A stretch of 64,000 bases of DNA from Congeria kusceri (Eukaryota > Mollusca > Bivalvia > Myida > Dreissenidae), in NCBI GenBank assembly GCA_027627225.1, contig JAPFQT010000037.1, positions 1,054,001 to 1,118,000 of the forward strand, given 5' to 3'. A program made the translations under genes and the position numbers. This document shows positions 23,295-35,837 of this stretch, one piece after another (within the stretch, counting starts at the first letter, position 1; each line of letters opens with the position of its first letter). The notes beneath the pieces are model-generated. The model saw nothing but the letters and a program-made list of their open reading frames with translations, was not told where the DNA came from and did not search any database.

Positions 23295-24387
23295 GTACAC
23301 ACATACATGTTAAATAGTCGCACAAGCGGAAGAAAAAACAATTGTTATTATGTTGAAGATGTACATGTATGTTTACTGTTTCTGATTGCAGTATTACTGC
23401 TAATCTGAATTTGATTGAATTGATTGTTGATATAGCATGCATATTTTATGTTTTATGTTGTGCAGTATGGAGTTATGTTTAGTGTATTAATACCTGCACA
23501 TATATGCATTCATTTTTGTCAAGGACATGTGCTTCATTTAATATTTTTTGCTGAAAACAACAGTAGACGAGCATTGCTGCTCTTTCTACAACACCTAAAA
23601 TTTTATTAAAAACCATTGTACATAACACAGCTTTCATTAACTTTGTAAAGTGGAAGTATGAACTTTCAGGCCTTCTATAGTTATGGATTTGATTCAATAA
23701 TGATTTTCATCAACCCATACGAATGACAATAAAATCTTACAGGCCATGAGGTCCTGTGACTTTAAGATTTTACAGGACCTCACCAGATTTTACCGGACCT
23801 CATTCTTCTACAACCAAACAAGAGAAAATATATTTTATCCAGTTTATTTCCGATGTCTTTCGCATGGGTTGTTTTTCATATGTATTTTACCACATATATT
23901 GTAAATTGATATGAATGATAATCCTTGATTGCATGTGACTAGGCAAAAATTCTGCTGATCTCCACTTTTAAGTGTTGGATATTGGCAGTTTGTAACACTT
24001 CCATCGTTGCAATTTTGGAAGTTTTGTGACAAAAACTCGGCATAATTTACTCCTCAACTTTCTTTAATGAACGCCCTATCAACATAAGTCATTGTTCACA
24101 AAGAGTATTTATTTTGATTTAGTTTTTTTATTATCTTGCATGTTCCATAATTATATGATGTATTTTATATGTTACTGTTTTAAATGAACTATTTTTTACA
24201 AAGATCTTGGAAGTATGAATTATATCTGAATAAAAGTCAGGTTGCATTGTATGTTTCTTGTTATATTACATAAATAGTATGTGAATCAAATTGTTGCAAG
24301 GAAAAATACAGCTAGGTTTAAACGTGGAAGAGTTGGAGATAGTTGTGGAACCATAATTGGTAATGTTTCAGGTGACAAAAGGACATT
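23295..24387. other. Intergenic, nothing recognisable
   Basis: AT-rich sequence. A short dyad around GGTCCTGTG...TACAGGACC lies at about 23750-23780. No credible exon. Confidence 0.5.
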
Positions 24388-25009
24388 TTATCGTCTCGAA
24401 AAAGACGTAAAAAACTCAAATCAACAACAACACTACGACACCATAGCATCGCAAAAAGACGGTTTTACCACGCCTCGAGAAAAAACCTTTCAACAACAAC
24501 CATAAAGAGACGTCTCTATCTAGTCACAAAAAGACGTCTTCTTCACGTCGCAAAAAGACGTCAAAAAAACCTTTCAAAAACAACCATAAAAAGACGTCTT
24601 TGTCTCGTCACAAAAAGACGTCTTCTTCACGTCACAAAAAGACGTCAAAAAACCTTTCAAAAACAACCATAAAAAGACGTCTTTATCTCGTCACAAAAAG
24701 ACGTCTTCTTCACGTCGCAAAAAGACGTCAAAAAACCTTTCAAAAACAACCAAAAAAAGACGTGATAAAGACGTCGCAAAAAGACGTCAAAAAACCTTTC
24801 AAAAACAACCAAAAAAAGACGCGATAAAGACGTCGCAAAAGACGTCTTTTTCACGTCGCGAAAAGACGTCAAAAAACCTTTCAAAAACAACCAAAAAAAG
24901 ACGTCGCAAAAGACGTCAAAAAACCTTTCAAAAACAACCAAAAAAAGACGTGATAAAGACGTCGCAAAAGTACGTCTTAACAACCATAAAAAGACGTCTT
25001 TTGTTTGCT
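24388..25009. repeat. GACGTC palindrome array 2, monomers of about 83 bp then about 60 bp
   Basis: Units contain AAAAAGACGTCTTCTTCACG, a second GACGTC and AACCTTTCAAAAACAACC; three long units start near 24531, 24615 and 24698 and are followed by shorter ones. The right end AAAGACGTCTTTTGTTTGCT plus GGG is the inverse of the left end of array 1. Lys/Arg-rich and Phe-rich open frames across the array on either strand come from its composition. Confidence 0.85.
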
Positions 25010-25148
25010 GGGTTACATTGACTGTTAAAAGTCTATTATTAATGTGTAACTGGGATTAAACGCATTTGCTATCTATTCTGATTATCGTATTTACATGTCT
25101 AGTCAAATTAATTGTCAAGTTATATTATATCTGTTCATTTTGTTACAG

Positions 25149-26126
25149 CTTTTCGGAATAATAAACCAATGAAGAAACTAGTTGCTGCGTTCTGGTACAG
25201 ATACAGTTCCATCCCAGGGTAGGGAATTAATGTGCAGTTATTCCATGTAGAAACTTACAAAGCTAGTAATTGTATGACCACTATTTAAAATTCTAGTTAC
25301 TATATGCCATTGTTCTATTCTTTTATCTAGGCTCTCATAAATTATTAATTATTTCATGGGCAGTTTGAGAAAGTACAGAACATTGGGAAATTCCATTTAA
25401 TTGTGAAAATGTTTAAAGAAACTGTAAATTTGGCTGAAATTCAGGATGTACAGTACAGCTGTAGTGAAATAGATATTTAACTTGCTGTCACAGAGTCGGA
25501 ATGTTAGATGCGAGTAATTACTTGGCGAATCTAAGTGGAGTAATGCTGAGTGGTAGCTGATAACCCTGCAGAGTTACGAGAACGTGTACAACTGATAGAC
25601 AACTATTTTATATATTTGCGCAATACACAGCTTTACTTCACGTCCTCTTGCCTCTCATTCAGAATCGAGGGGGCTCAATACATATACATGCTAATTTGTT
25701 ATCAGAAGGTAAATCAGCTAAATGACATTAACAAAAATGTTGCAGCTGGCAAAAAATAAACCAGAAGGTTATATTGAACTTGACAAGGTCATTTGATTCT
25801 GCATGGAGTGACATTGCTTGGAAATCATACATTTAAAAAAAACTCAGATAATTCAAATTGTAATTAAAACCTTTGTAGTTTGAAGTGTGTAGACTAAAAA
25901 ATATTTTTGACCACCTTCATAGATGTGTATTACTTTATAATCGTACATGGCACAGATGTACGTGTGTGAGTTTCCTAGACTTTCGAGCTTGATTGAAGCG
26001 AAGAGATACATGTACCATTATTCCTTCGATTTCAGAACCTGAAGGGATTCGCAAGGAGCAAATACGTCAGGAATGTAGAGACCCTATGCTTGCAGAATGG
26101 GCTAAACTTGTCACTCGATATCTTTG
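25149..26126 (+). CDS. Unrecognised gene fragment, three phase-consistent exons
   Basis: Exons 25149-25218, 25494-25552 and 26036-26126 are bounded by TGTTACAG/GTAGGG, TGTCACAG/GTAGCT and GATTTCAG/GTATGT. Phases fit (GG|A and G|AA). The protein stretch includes KPMKKLVAAFWYRYSSIPG, MLDASNYLANLSGVMLSEPE, GIRKEQIRQECRDPMLAEWA and KLVTRYLW. No family was recognised. It enters in the same phase as exon 8 of the upstream DUF4806 gene (after exon 7 phase 1), so an alternative 3' end of that gene is possible, as is a separate gene missing its 5' exons. The next acceptor in the right phase (27181) leads into an Asp/Met-ambiguous repeat. Confidence 0.5.
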
Positions 26127-26298
26127 GTATGTTGCTGAAAAAAATGCCTTTTTGAACATTACAGTAAGACATATGTTCATTGTTTTGTCTATGTTTGTAG
26201 GAGGCAACATTTTAGTAAATAAAAAACTCCTTAAGTTTAATGTTGAATTGTAACAAATAGTCATTTCAGTATCATAAGGTAAGATAAACACTGCTAGT

Positions 26299-27035
26299 TA
26301 TGCCGCCCATCGAAGATGGCCGGGTATATTGGTTTGCTAATGTCGGTCGGTAAGTCTGTCAGTAGAACACTTTCGTTTCCACTCTCTAGATCCAGCAGTT
26401 TTCATCCAGTCTTCATAGAAATGTTTGCAGGTATAATATCTAGTTCAAGTCAATAAACAGCCAAATCGCCTGAAGAATGATGAGTTGTGGCTCTTGAATT
26501 ATCTGAAATTGGCCTTTACAGCCGTTTTCGCTCTCCAAGTCTAACAGTTGCCATTTGATCTTAACCAAACTTAATGAACATATTTGTAATAATAATGTCT
26601 AGATCAAGTTTGATAATCAGCCGAATCACCCAAGGAATTGTGCAGTTATAGCCCTTGAATTAAATCTAAAATTGTCCTTTTTAGCCCTTTCCATTCTCTC
26701 TCCAACAGTTCTCATCTGATCTTCATCAAACTTCATGAAAATGTTTGTAACAATAATATCTTGGCCAAGTTTGATAACCAGCCAAATCCACCCAGAAATT
26801 GGTGAGTTATTGCTCTTGAATTATCTTAAATTACCCTTTTTAGTCGTTTTAGCAGTTTTTGGTCTCTAAATCCTACACTTTTCATCCGATATTTGCCAAA
26901 CTGCATGAAAATCTTTTTATGATATGTAATATCTTGGCAAAGTTAGATAGCCAGCCAAATTACCCAGGAATTGTGGAGTTATGGCCCTTGAATTATCTGA
27001 CATTGGCCATTATAGCGGTTTCTGCTCTCTAGAAA
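26299..27035 (+). mobile_element. Hairpin-started repeat with four monomers of about 160 bp (CCCATCGAAGATGG type)
   Basis: The hairpin at about 26302-26325 pairs CCCATC with GATGGCCGGG around GAA and is followed by TATATTGG. Monomer landmarks (AGT.TTCATC.GATCTTC) lie near 26397, 26543, 26705 and 26880, each followed by CAGCCAAATC and GGAGTTATGGCCCTTGAATT-like phrases. It interrupts the intron after 26126. Confidence 0.7.
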
Positions 27036-27067
27036 CTGTAATGAACTATAATTGCTATTGCGCACTG

Positions 27068-27069
<2 letters not shown>

Positions 27070-27100
<31 letters not shown>

Positions 27101-27102
27101 AA
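27070..27102. repeat. GAT trinucleotide microsatellite
   Basis: About ten GAT units; related GAT/GAG runs follow in the candidate exon at 27181 and again at 29113-29165. Confidence 0.9.
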
Positions 27103-27180
27103 ATACAATGCAATATTAAGTACACTACTGAAACTGCTGCTGCTGGTGTGCACACTATTCAGATATCCATCTACTTACAG

Positions 27181-27299
27181 GCCAAGAAGCAGGGACCAGC
27201 ATGAAGCACTCCAGCATCAGATGATGATGATGATATTGATGATGATGATGAAGAGGAGGAGGATGACAGTGAGGACAGCGGTGGCTGGGAGGAAGAACT
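27181..27299 (+). CDS. Candidate exon with an acidic GAT/GAG-encoded run
   Basis: It is bounded by ATCTACTTACAG and CT|GTAAGT. One frame gives an Asp/Glu run ending EDSGGWEEEL, plausible as an acidic linker, but it is preceded by an in-frame TGA. The frame that fits the upstream exon chain yields Met-rich sequence instead. Either a cryptic acceptor inside (…GAAG|CAC) is used or the gene is damaged. Confidence 0.3.
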
Positions 27300-28690
27300 G
27301 TAAGTAGCCCAGTTGGTGAATACGGATCTGTAAGTAATGGTGATATAACACCAGAGCCTGTCAGTACTAATTACACAAGGTCCTCAACATGACCAGGTAG
27401 TCAACACTAATACCTTGCCAGGCACATCATCCGTCGTGCTTCATACAGCAAAGCTTCTGCGTATCCGGCACGTCTTAGAATACTGTACGCCGCTATTATC
27501 ACACTAAACATACGCCATACCCACGTCAACCTTGTCCTATAAAAATGTCGCCACACTCTATCGTAGAGCCTTGTTTTCTAAGTCAGATTTTGATGTAGAG
27601 GTACATTTTACGTTTCAAACAGACTTGGTGTTGACCCACCACTCATGCAGTGCTGACTACTACATACATAGGAAATGCACAGTAATCACTTTATTAATGT
27701 CGTGAATGCGTACATAGACCTGATACTAACCTGTAGTAATCCTGATCATGTCTTTATGGTGAGGCAGACATGTCCAAATGAGCGTGTTGCGGATGCGTAG
27801 CACAAACTCTGCCAGAAGTCCCCACGTAGGTATTACATTCATGAAGTCCATATTGCGTCATTAGTATGTCATAAACGCGCTTCACCTGTCACTAATACAT
27901 GTGCGTCATTAAACGGTCCACACTACGTCCTTGATCTTCGTTCTCACTGCGCAAATTTTGTGCATGCTCATAACTGCCCCACGTCCTCCACGCCCACAAT
28001 GACATAACCAGGTCCCTGATGTATATCCCTCGTCCACAACACGTCATCCCCAATACGTCCTTGAAGGATGTGGTTGACGTGGTCAGAACGGGCTCTGGTG
28101 TGATATGGGTATATGCGTTGATGTCACATTTGCATCATTTTTTACATTGAACTCACAATCACATGATCAGAAAGCAGACACCTACACCACTGTGAATCTA
28201 CAATCATGTAGACATTGTACATTGTAGAACTGTTACAATACATCGCTGATAAAAGAGCAACACAGAGACTTAAATGAATTAACTATCAAAAGAACTTAAA
28301 CAATAACATAGAAACATAAATTAATTTGCTATTGACAGTGATTTCAGTCATATCCCTTTTAGTCGAAACTTGCTATTTGCAAATTCTCGTTGGCTCGAAT
28401 TTTACCATTTGTACCAATTGTTTTGAAAGTACCAACTGTTTTGGAATATATATTCATATAAATTTCTATTGTTTGCCTCAAATTTTAATGTCTGGAATTT
28501 TCTGATGGCTCTAGCATGGTCCCGGTCTCATTTTTCCTTCCTTAAATTGTGTTTGTAGCGAAGTCGAGTCAAGTCGCTAATGGATACTATGACCAGGCTA
28601 GTGTCCAGTGGAGAACAAATGATATTTGACTTCAAAAATTTCACACATTCCTATATTGTGTTCTGTCTGAAATTAATTCACTAAATTTAG

Positions 28691-28980
28691 TCTGGAGGTT
28701 TGGGAGTAACAGACGCAAAACAACAGATGATGTCTGAAAACAGTTTCTGGTTAGCTCAAAGTTTTGATTGCTCAAAGTTGTTGTGCTTGTCTGGGCAACT
28801 TCGAGGTAAGGGAGTCGACTGTACCAGATGTTTTGTCAATTATGTCTTATCTTCAGTTACCATCGTGATGAAATGTCTAACCTGTTCCTGGCGCTCGTCT
28901 GCTACTCTGATGCGATGCCGTCCCAGGATGCTGTGCTGGTCAGGCCATCTGGAGGAACACAACCAGTACCTCTGGAATGA
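28691..28980 (+). CDS. Two adjacent candidate exons, unrecognised
   Basis: 28691-28805 follows AAATTTAG and ends CGAG|GTAAGG; one frame reads SGGLGVTDAKQQMMSENSFW. 28857 follows ATCTTCAG; the frame starting YHRDEMSNLFLALVCYSDAM stays open to a TGA at about 28976. The most protein-like frames of the two do not join in phase, so at least one is decayed or another exon intervenes. Confidence 0.3.
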
Positions 28981-29112
28981 CCACAGGCCAGCGACCATCC
29001 AGTCAGCCTACGCATGGTCTGGAATTTAAGGATGTGATTGCTGGACCAGAAAGCTGTAGATGCTGGAAACAAGAATAAAGTAAACATTTAACATTGTTCT
29101 TTTATTACAACC

Positions 29113-29165
29113 AGATGATGATGATGATGATGACCATGATGTCGATGATATTGATGATAATGATG
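29113..29165. repeat. GAT-type trinucleotide microsatellite
   Basis: GAT/GAC/ATT steps; one frame gives an Asp-rich run. It lacks support as an exon beyond a preceding TTACAACCAG. Confidence 0.7.
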
Positions 29166-29979
29166 CAGTTTTATCAGAGATCCTTTTATTGACACACCTG
29201 TAAATAATGGACTGACATTCATCCAATTCATCCAGTATCTTTCAGTGGAAGTATTTGAGTCCTTTGGTTTAAGCAAAAGATTTTGATGAAGAAAAAATTT
29301 ATCATGTAAGTAATTGAAACATGATTATTGTTTAACACAATGACTTACTTTTGTATGACAGTTTTATATCTCTGACCCTATGTGAGGCTTATTGTCAAAC
29401 TGACGAAATAGTTTGGGATACGACAACAGATAAGTGTATCAATTACTGCAAGCAAATGATTTGTGTGAATTTTTTTTTTCTGCATGGAAATATGATTTCA
29501 GTGAATATCCTTACCAGCTAACTAATTCAACAGACATCCCTCTCGGCCTGCCACTGCAATGCTGTCAGTGTCGGAACAGAAGGTTCAGCGGTGTGAGGTA
29601 CAGTTATATGTATGACAAAAGTACTAAGCAGTGAAGAGCATAAACCAAAGGTTTTATCATACTCAATACTAAATAGATATGTAAAGACCAACGGTCATAA
29701 GGAATCAGGTTCCAATCAGGACAATGCCCGTCGCCCATAACTTTCTAGCCAAGTATCGGGTCAGACTGCTAGCTGTTTATTGACCTCAATGAGAGACTTG
29801 ATTATAGCCTTATTTGAGATGTAAGCTAACTTAGGCAATGATCAAGGTGAGCTGTTGTGGTCAGTGTTGTCTGTCATTGCCATTTTCCAGCATTTGTAGA
29901 TAAAACAAACCTGCAGTTGTTAAATAAAATCTGTGTAATGTTTTATTCTTTCTTCATGTTCTTTTAATTTGCAACATTA

Positions 29980-30621
29980 CCGTATTTACCCTTAGTATTG
30001 GGACACTTAAAAATAATTCAAAAATTTTATTGTCCCAATATTAAGGGACATAAACAAATAATTCTTGAAATTGTGTCCCAACATTTAGGGCAATATACGA
30101 TACAATCTATTTTGCATTTAACTATGTATTGAACCAATTAATTATTTTTATTTCTTTGGTATAGTAATCGCTTACTAAAATATAATAAATATTTAATTAT
30201 AAATACTTAGAAGGAATGTTTTAGGTGACTGATGTTTATATGATAAATTATTTCTTGCTGGGGGCTTTATGGTAATTAATTGAGAAGCTTAATTGAGAAG
30301 ACCATGCTCTAATAGATTACACAGTTTTAACCAATTGTCAACTACAAACATACCCCTGATGGTATACATGATGGTGTATCGATAAGCAAGCGCAATATAC
30401 CGTGTCACGAGTCACTATGCAGCCAGAGTAGTGGCAGGGTATTGAATGTTTATACGGTAAAAACTTAAGGTGTTATTTTGGTGTCCCAATATTCAGGGAC
30501 ACGAAATAATTCAACTTTCAAATGTGTCCCAATATTTTAAGGGGCGCGAAAAATAATTATTTTTCAAAAAATTAGGGATGTCCCAATATTTAGGGGGTCC
30601 AAATACTTAGGGTAATTACGG
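29980..30621. mobile_element. Non-autonomous DNA transposon, CCGTATTTACCC termini
   Basis: The left end CCGTATTTACCCTTAGTATT and the inverted right end CCGTAATTACCCTAAGTATT match at 18 of 20 positions and are flanked by TA (29978-29979, 30622-30623). Subterminal GTCCCAATATT.AGGGACA motifs are repeated in both orientations near both ends. A TA duplication suggests Tc1/mariner-type mobilisation. No protein is encoded. Confidence 0.7.
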
Positions 30622-31210
30622 TATACATTTATGGAACATAGATGGCCATTGGACATGGTCTGATGTTCACTGGGTGAAACTCATATTGACCAAGGCGTTA
30701 GGACAAATTTTGGGAAATCAACAAATGAATTTTTTGCCCGTAAGACATGAGTTTAGGCCATGTGACTTGACTTTTATATTCAGTCACCAATGGCTGTTTG
30801 GACCAATGGGAAAGCATTACGTTTATAGATTATATAAAAAAATGCGTTTTAGGTTTCATATCGCCATGTCAACTAGCTTCATTGCTGCTCTGAGGTACAA
30901 TTCATGCTACTTCACAGTGTGCCCATTGAGAGAAAGTATTCAACCTCTCGCTGCACAATACTTCTGTTGATTGATGATTCTCCAAGGCTTATGAAAATGA
31001 TGGTTAGATAACTTTAGTTTAAATCCTGCCATCAGTGATTGTGCAGGCTAATGCCAGTTTTTTTTCCCATCCACCCAAAATACTTCCAGTGTATATTGTG
31101 TTTTGCCATGTACGTCCGCCTTACTGTCTTTCCCACTTGTAGTGACGAGTTCTTTCAATGAATATCTGGCTCTGTAAATATAGGAATGTTTTTCAAAAAG
31201 TTTTATTTTT

Positions 31211-31440
31211 AGCTCTCCTGAGCACTAAATGCTCTAAGATGAGCTATTTTGGTTTGTTGTTGTCCATCATTTGTCATGTGTTGTCTGTCGTAAACATTTT
31301 CTTTTAAAAATCTATTCTGAAACCACTTATCATATTCCTTCAAAAGGTGTTGATCCCTGCAAAACTCTAGTTGGCACGTGTGAACTGGCAGGGGAGACAT
31401 TTCTAAAGAATATGTATACATGTACTGTGAAATTGAGCTG
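31211..31440 (+). repeat. Hairpin-ended repeat, truncated copy (AGCTCTCC type)
   Basis: The hairpin at 31211-31245 has nested arms: AGCTC...GAGCT outside and GAGCA/TGCTC around CTAAA inside. It has the same position and design as the GAA-loop hairpins with a different sequence. Confidence 0.5.
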
Positions 31441-33148
31441 CATTTGTTTTATCAGTCATAAGTATTGGATGAGAGTGCTGGAGTTTTAACTTGTATGTAT
31501 GTGATGTTCGAAAATGTTGCCCTTGTAAAGTATATTGATGTTGTGAGCTACCTTACTGTTCAAATTAGTACGTGATGATTCCTAGCTCTGGATATCGTTT
31601 TGGCAGTGTATTTTAAAAGGGCATTCCTACAAATGCAAAAAAACCCCTACAAAACTGAATTGTTGACCCCCAGTTTGTTCTGAGAAAAATAAGTATTTGG
31701 ATAATTATGCATGTATTACAGTCACCACTCATATTCGCAGCAAAGTTGTAATTTATCGTTAACTTGGTCAGGAATTCTGTCGGAAAGTGCATAGATTTCT
31801 GCCACATTATTGTCAGTTGTGTATGAAAAAAATATGTTTGGGCATGTTTATAATAGATTCATCCCATTTACAAAGGAATCATGAACTGAAGCAATGAGCA
31901 TGTGGCATGTTTTTTTCCAGGTGTTTGTGTTATCCAAGTTGCCAAGAAGGTTTTAACCCTGACTTGTGTCGGAAGAATTCACAGGCGCATGAAATCTTTC
32001 CGTGCTCCTTAAAGGTCAAATGACAAGTTATCAGAAAACATCCAATTGCTGTGAAAAATCTGCTCTACTTCTCTCTATACTGTCTGGGACACCATTTCAG
32101 TAAGTTTACCATAACATGGGGACAGTAAGTCTCCAATAAAGGGATGTATAGTGCAAAATTATTAACCTGACACTCGTGAATATTTTGTATGCAATTGGGA
32201 ATTACTTATAGATACCGCAACAATTATCAAGCGTAGCATAGGCAGTACTACAATGTAAATTAATATTATATTGGCTTATATGTGGTAAAGTGCAAATCGT
32301 GTAGTGGACCTTATAACGCGCTTGCGATGCAAAGTTTGGAGTTTGTGTCTCGGCGTCAACATTGTATAAACATTTTGCACATAATGTTGTGGGTAAGTAC
32401 CTATGTTTTTCACGATTTATCCATTGAGTGTGTGATTGTAATTAAAAGCGTGGTAAATGAACAATGAAAATAATATTTTTTTTAAAGAGAAAAATGATAG
32501 TAACACAATAAAATATTTTACATGTTATAATTATTTCTTGTGATCTGCATATTTTAAGAATAACTCATAACACATTTTACAAAAGTTCGTTGTCAGAAGG
32601 AATTGAACTTTGTTTAATGGCAAGATTCGCTAGAACTTATACCATGCGACCATTAAATACCACACTCACTACCTCATATTTAGATCTATATCAACATAAA
32701 TTCCAATAACAAACATGCGTCCAAAACAACGCAAACAACCGAACAGACTTATGGTTTGTCACGAAGTGTAATGAGTGTCAGGTTAATAATTTTGCACTAT
32801 AACTAAAAATATGATTTCAAGAAATGCATCTTTATGTACATATTATATATATATCAGTTGTATGAATGCATTTCTTAATGAACACCTGCTTTAGAGGTCC
32901 ATGTGCTAGACATTGGAAAAAATATCCATATGCATATTTTATTAGAAAAGTTTTTATGAAATAATTTCAATACTTCATGCTGTTTTTTCAATATTAATGT
33001 CCAGTGCATTTTATTCAAGCCACTCTTTTTTACAGAATTTTGTATGCACTTATAAAAATAATAGAAAACATTCACTTAGTGCAGGCGCTTGTATTGTATG
33101 GGTTTACTGTTATGGTTATGCCCCGTTATGGTGTGCTTCGTTCCACAG

Positions 33149-33300
33149 TTTCAGACGAGCACCTCCATTTCCTGGTGCATTGGCTCACATACTTTCTGCA
33201 CTAGTTGCATACGAAGATTATGACGTATACAAAGAGTTTCCATTTTGGACTTGGGGACTGGTTACACGAGCATGTCATTGAGGACACCGGATGGTGGGCC
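33149..33300 (+). pseudogene. Exon remnant with a stop codon
   Basis: After TTCCACAG one frame reads SDEHLHFLVHWLTYFLH, then TAG, then TYTKSFHFGLGDWLHEHVIE and DTGWWAS before TGA. The residue composition looks protein-derived on both sides of the TAG. Family not recognised. Confidence 0.35.
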
Positions 33301-33795
33301 TCATGACTTCTTAATTGGGTCCGACAATCCAGAAGTTATTAAAAACGGCTACTGCTACACTTGACTCGTACTGATACGCAGAGAGGCCCATTCTGTGTGC
33401 AATAGTGGCTCCAACACTGGGTTTGTTGCAAGATTGTCTGTGCACTTCTTGCATAAGCTTTTTGAAACATTTTACATTATATAGAGGATATTTGTTTCGG
33501 TAGAATATTGATTCTAATTCACGAGTGATCATAGAAATTGATTGGAAATATTCATTTTCTATGATTCTGGGTTTACCAAAAATAGATATTCTACCGAAAT
33601 CTACAATTGCGCTTAAAATGTGTTATTTTCCGACTTTCCCAATAATAAGTTCCATTATCAAAGTGGTAAATTTCTTTGTTTTAAAACAGTGAATTACCAA
33701 TTTCATTTCACTTATATTTCCCTATAAGCTACCAGAAAGCATAAACTAAATGTTTTCGTCAGCATCTGCCATGTCTATGCTCTCTTCTCTTTCAG

Positions 33796-33906
33796 GTATC
33801 AGTCACAGTTGGTACGGGAGAGTGGTTTTACTTGAGTCCCCTGTGGCGTGTTGGACGTCTTTTGCGTTGCTTGCAGGTAGCCGCTCGGTCTGTGTCTGAG
33901 AGTCAG
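33796..33906 (+). CDS. Candidate internal exon, 37 residues, phase 0-0
   Basis: A strong pyrimidine tract and TTTCAG precede 33796, and CAG|GTACAA follows 33906. The 111-base frame is open: VSVTVGTGEWFYLSPLWRVG then RLLRCLQVAARSVSESQ. The neighbouring exons of this unit were not identified. Confidence 0.35.
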
Positions 33907-34079
33907 GTACAAAAAGTTATGCCATTGTTTAATATTTTAGTACAAACTAGAATAATAGTGCTAATAACCAAATTTAATTCTGCAATATCTAAGACTGTTC
34001 TATGTTAGTGAGAAATACTTGTTTCGTCTCGTTATGTCATCTGATTAGTTCCAGGTTTCATAATACTCAAGCTATTATT

Positions 34080-34452
34080 TGTATTGTTACTTTTGGTGGC
34101 TACAGCAGCGTTGTTGGTGGCGGTATCGGCAGCAGCGTCCCCTTCAGTTTGTGCAGACAATAACTTAAGAAGTTTTTGTGGAATCATTATGAAACTTTAT
34201 GGAAGTGTTAGTAGGCATAAAGGGAGGTTAAGTTCGATTTTTGGCATAATTGAGTTATGCCCCATTTAAATAATAGTTCAAATAATGCAAGCAGAGACAA
34301 TAACTTGAGAAGTTTTTGTGCAATCATTATGAAACTTTAGAGAAGTGTTAGTAGGCATAAATGCGAGGTTAAGTGCGATTTTAGGTATAATTGCTCTTAT
34401 CGTACTTGAGTTATGCCCCGTCAGGCAACACATCTGACTCACAGATTTCTAG
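34080..34452 (+). mobile_element. Hairpin-ended repeat with Helitron-like 3' end
   Basis: Two monomers carry AACTT(A/G)AGAAGTTTTTGTG and ATTATGAAACTTTA-type phrases. The 3' end has the hairpin ATCTG/CAGAT at 34432-34446, then TTCTAG and T, which is the arrangement of a Helitron 3' end (hairpin, short gap, CTRR). A related copy is at 36366-36715. Confidence 0.5.
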
Positions 34453-34920
34453 TGTTCTTACTGTAGTCATCTCTTGGCAATTTGCATTATCTTTCTTGCG
34501 CTGGTGATTGTATGGCATTGGGGAAAGCATTTTTAAGTTAATATAAAGGATTGCATTGTAAGTACACTGTATTTGCTTTAAGAAGCAGATATTCTGTACT
34601 ATATATGCATATAAACGAAGCTATTAGTTCAATTTAATGAACTTAATCTTAACTTTGTCCTTGCCTTTAGAGAACTTGAACAAAACTGTCAGCAAATCAG
34701 TCATCTTGCCATGAATTGTTAAGCATCAGAGCCTTTGACAACTGTGTTGAACAAATATTTTCCTAAAGTCTTAACTTATGTTTTCTGCCCAGAGTTTTAA
34801 GAACTGTGTGCCTTATGAACGTAGTTTTCCTTATTCCTTGTTATTTTAATGCATGAATGTACATTAGCACATTGAAAACAATATTCCTTTCATAGTGGAA
34901 TTGTTATTGTCAGGGTGCCA

Positions 34921-35090
34921 ACATGGACATCTCTGACCATTGTGTAATGTCATTGAGAATCTGCTCGGTGAAGATCATCAGTCACAAGGTTTCTGAGAAC
35001 TCGGTGTTTGATGAGTTACAGGCCAGCAATCGATCAAACCACTGAGATCACAAACACTTCGAAGTGTTTAACAGTAACAGTGCAAAGGTA
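34921..35090 (+). other. Splice-bounded block of uncertain coding status
   Basis: ATTGTCAG precedes and GCAAAG|GTAATT follows. One frame starts GANMDISDHCVMSLRICSVK and reaches a TGA before the donor, so a clean exon cannot be claimed. Confidence 0.25.
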
Positions 35091-35344
35091 ATTTAAAGAT
35101 CAGTGAAATTTGATTTACGGTGCATTTAGCCAGGGTAAGCTTGCCTGACTTGTTAATAAATTGTTGAAGACTTGTCTGTTCACTAATTATACCATCAATT
35201 GGGGTTAAAATCTCACTTGTCTGTACATACTTTGGTACCAGCTGGCCATAACGATTTCGCCACCTCCGAATTTGCCATTCAAAACGTCAGGATATCATTG
35301 TTTGACAGAGATGTCTTGTGCAATCATTTGTATTTGGTAAGCAG

Positions 35345-35817
35345 TGTTTGTTTGTTACTTAGCTCTACTTTTCACCAAATAGTTTGAGCTGTACCACTCA
35401 CTCGTTGATCGGCGTCGGCATAATGCTCTGGTTAAAGTTTGCGTGCAGCAAGTCCATATCTCTGTAACTACTACAGATATTCTATTGAAACTTCACACAT
35501 GTCTTTGGACTGATTATGTGAGGTCACTGACCAAGGCCTATAATTCTGACTTGCAATTTAGCAGAATGATGCCCCTTTTTGTACTTAGAAATTCAGGTTA
35601 AAGTTTGCGTGCAACAACTCCATATCTATAACTACTACAGATATTCAATTGAAACTTTACATATACCTTCAGGTTTATTATATATGGTCACTGGCGAAGG
35701 CACAAAACTGTGACCAGCATTTTAGCAGAATTATGCCCTTTTTTGTAGTGATAAAAGCCCATAACTCTGACAGAGCAGTTAAATGATTGAGCGTGCTGTC
35801 CTGAGACAGCTCTTGTT
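35345..35817 (+). mobile_element. Hairpin-ended element with two monomers of about 150 bp
   Basis: The degenerate 5' end AGCTCTACTTTTCACC leads into GGCGTCGGCATAATG, then two monomers beginning GGTTAAAGTTTGCGTGCA at about 35430 and 35597. The 3' hairpin GCTGTCCTGAGACAGC at 35795-35810 is followed by TCTTGTTA, as in the copy at 19.2 kb. Confidence 0.7.
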
Positions 35818-35837
35818 AATAAGCAAGCTATTAATTA

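Noticed and set aside
24657..24983. 108-residue Phe/Leu-rich frame and a Lys/Arg-rich frame on the other strand
   Set aside because: Both follow directly from the GACGTC array monomers and change with monomer number; no family match or splice signals.
30674..30970. 98-residue plus frame
   Set aside because: No motif, no splice or promoter context; composition is compatible with chance in AT-rich DNA.
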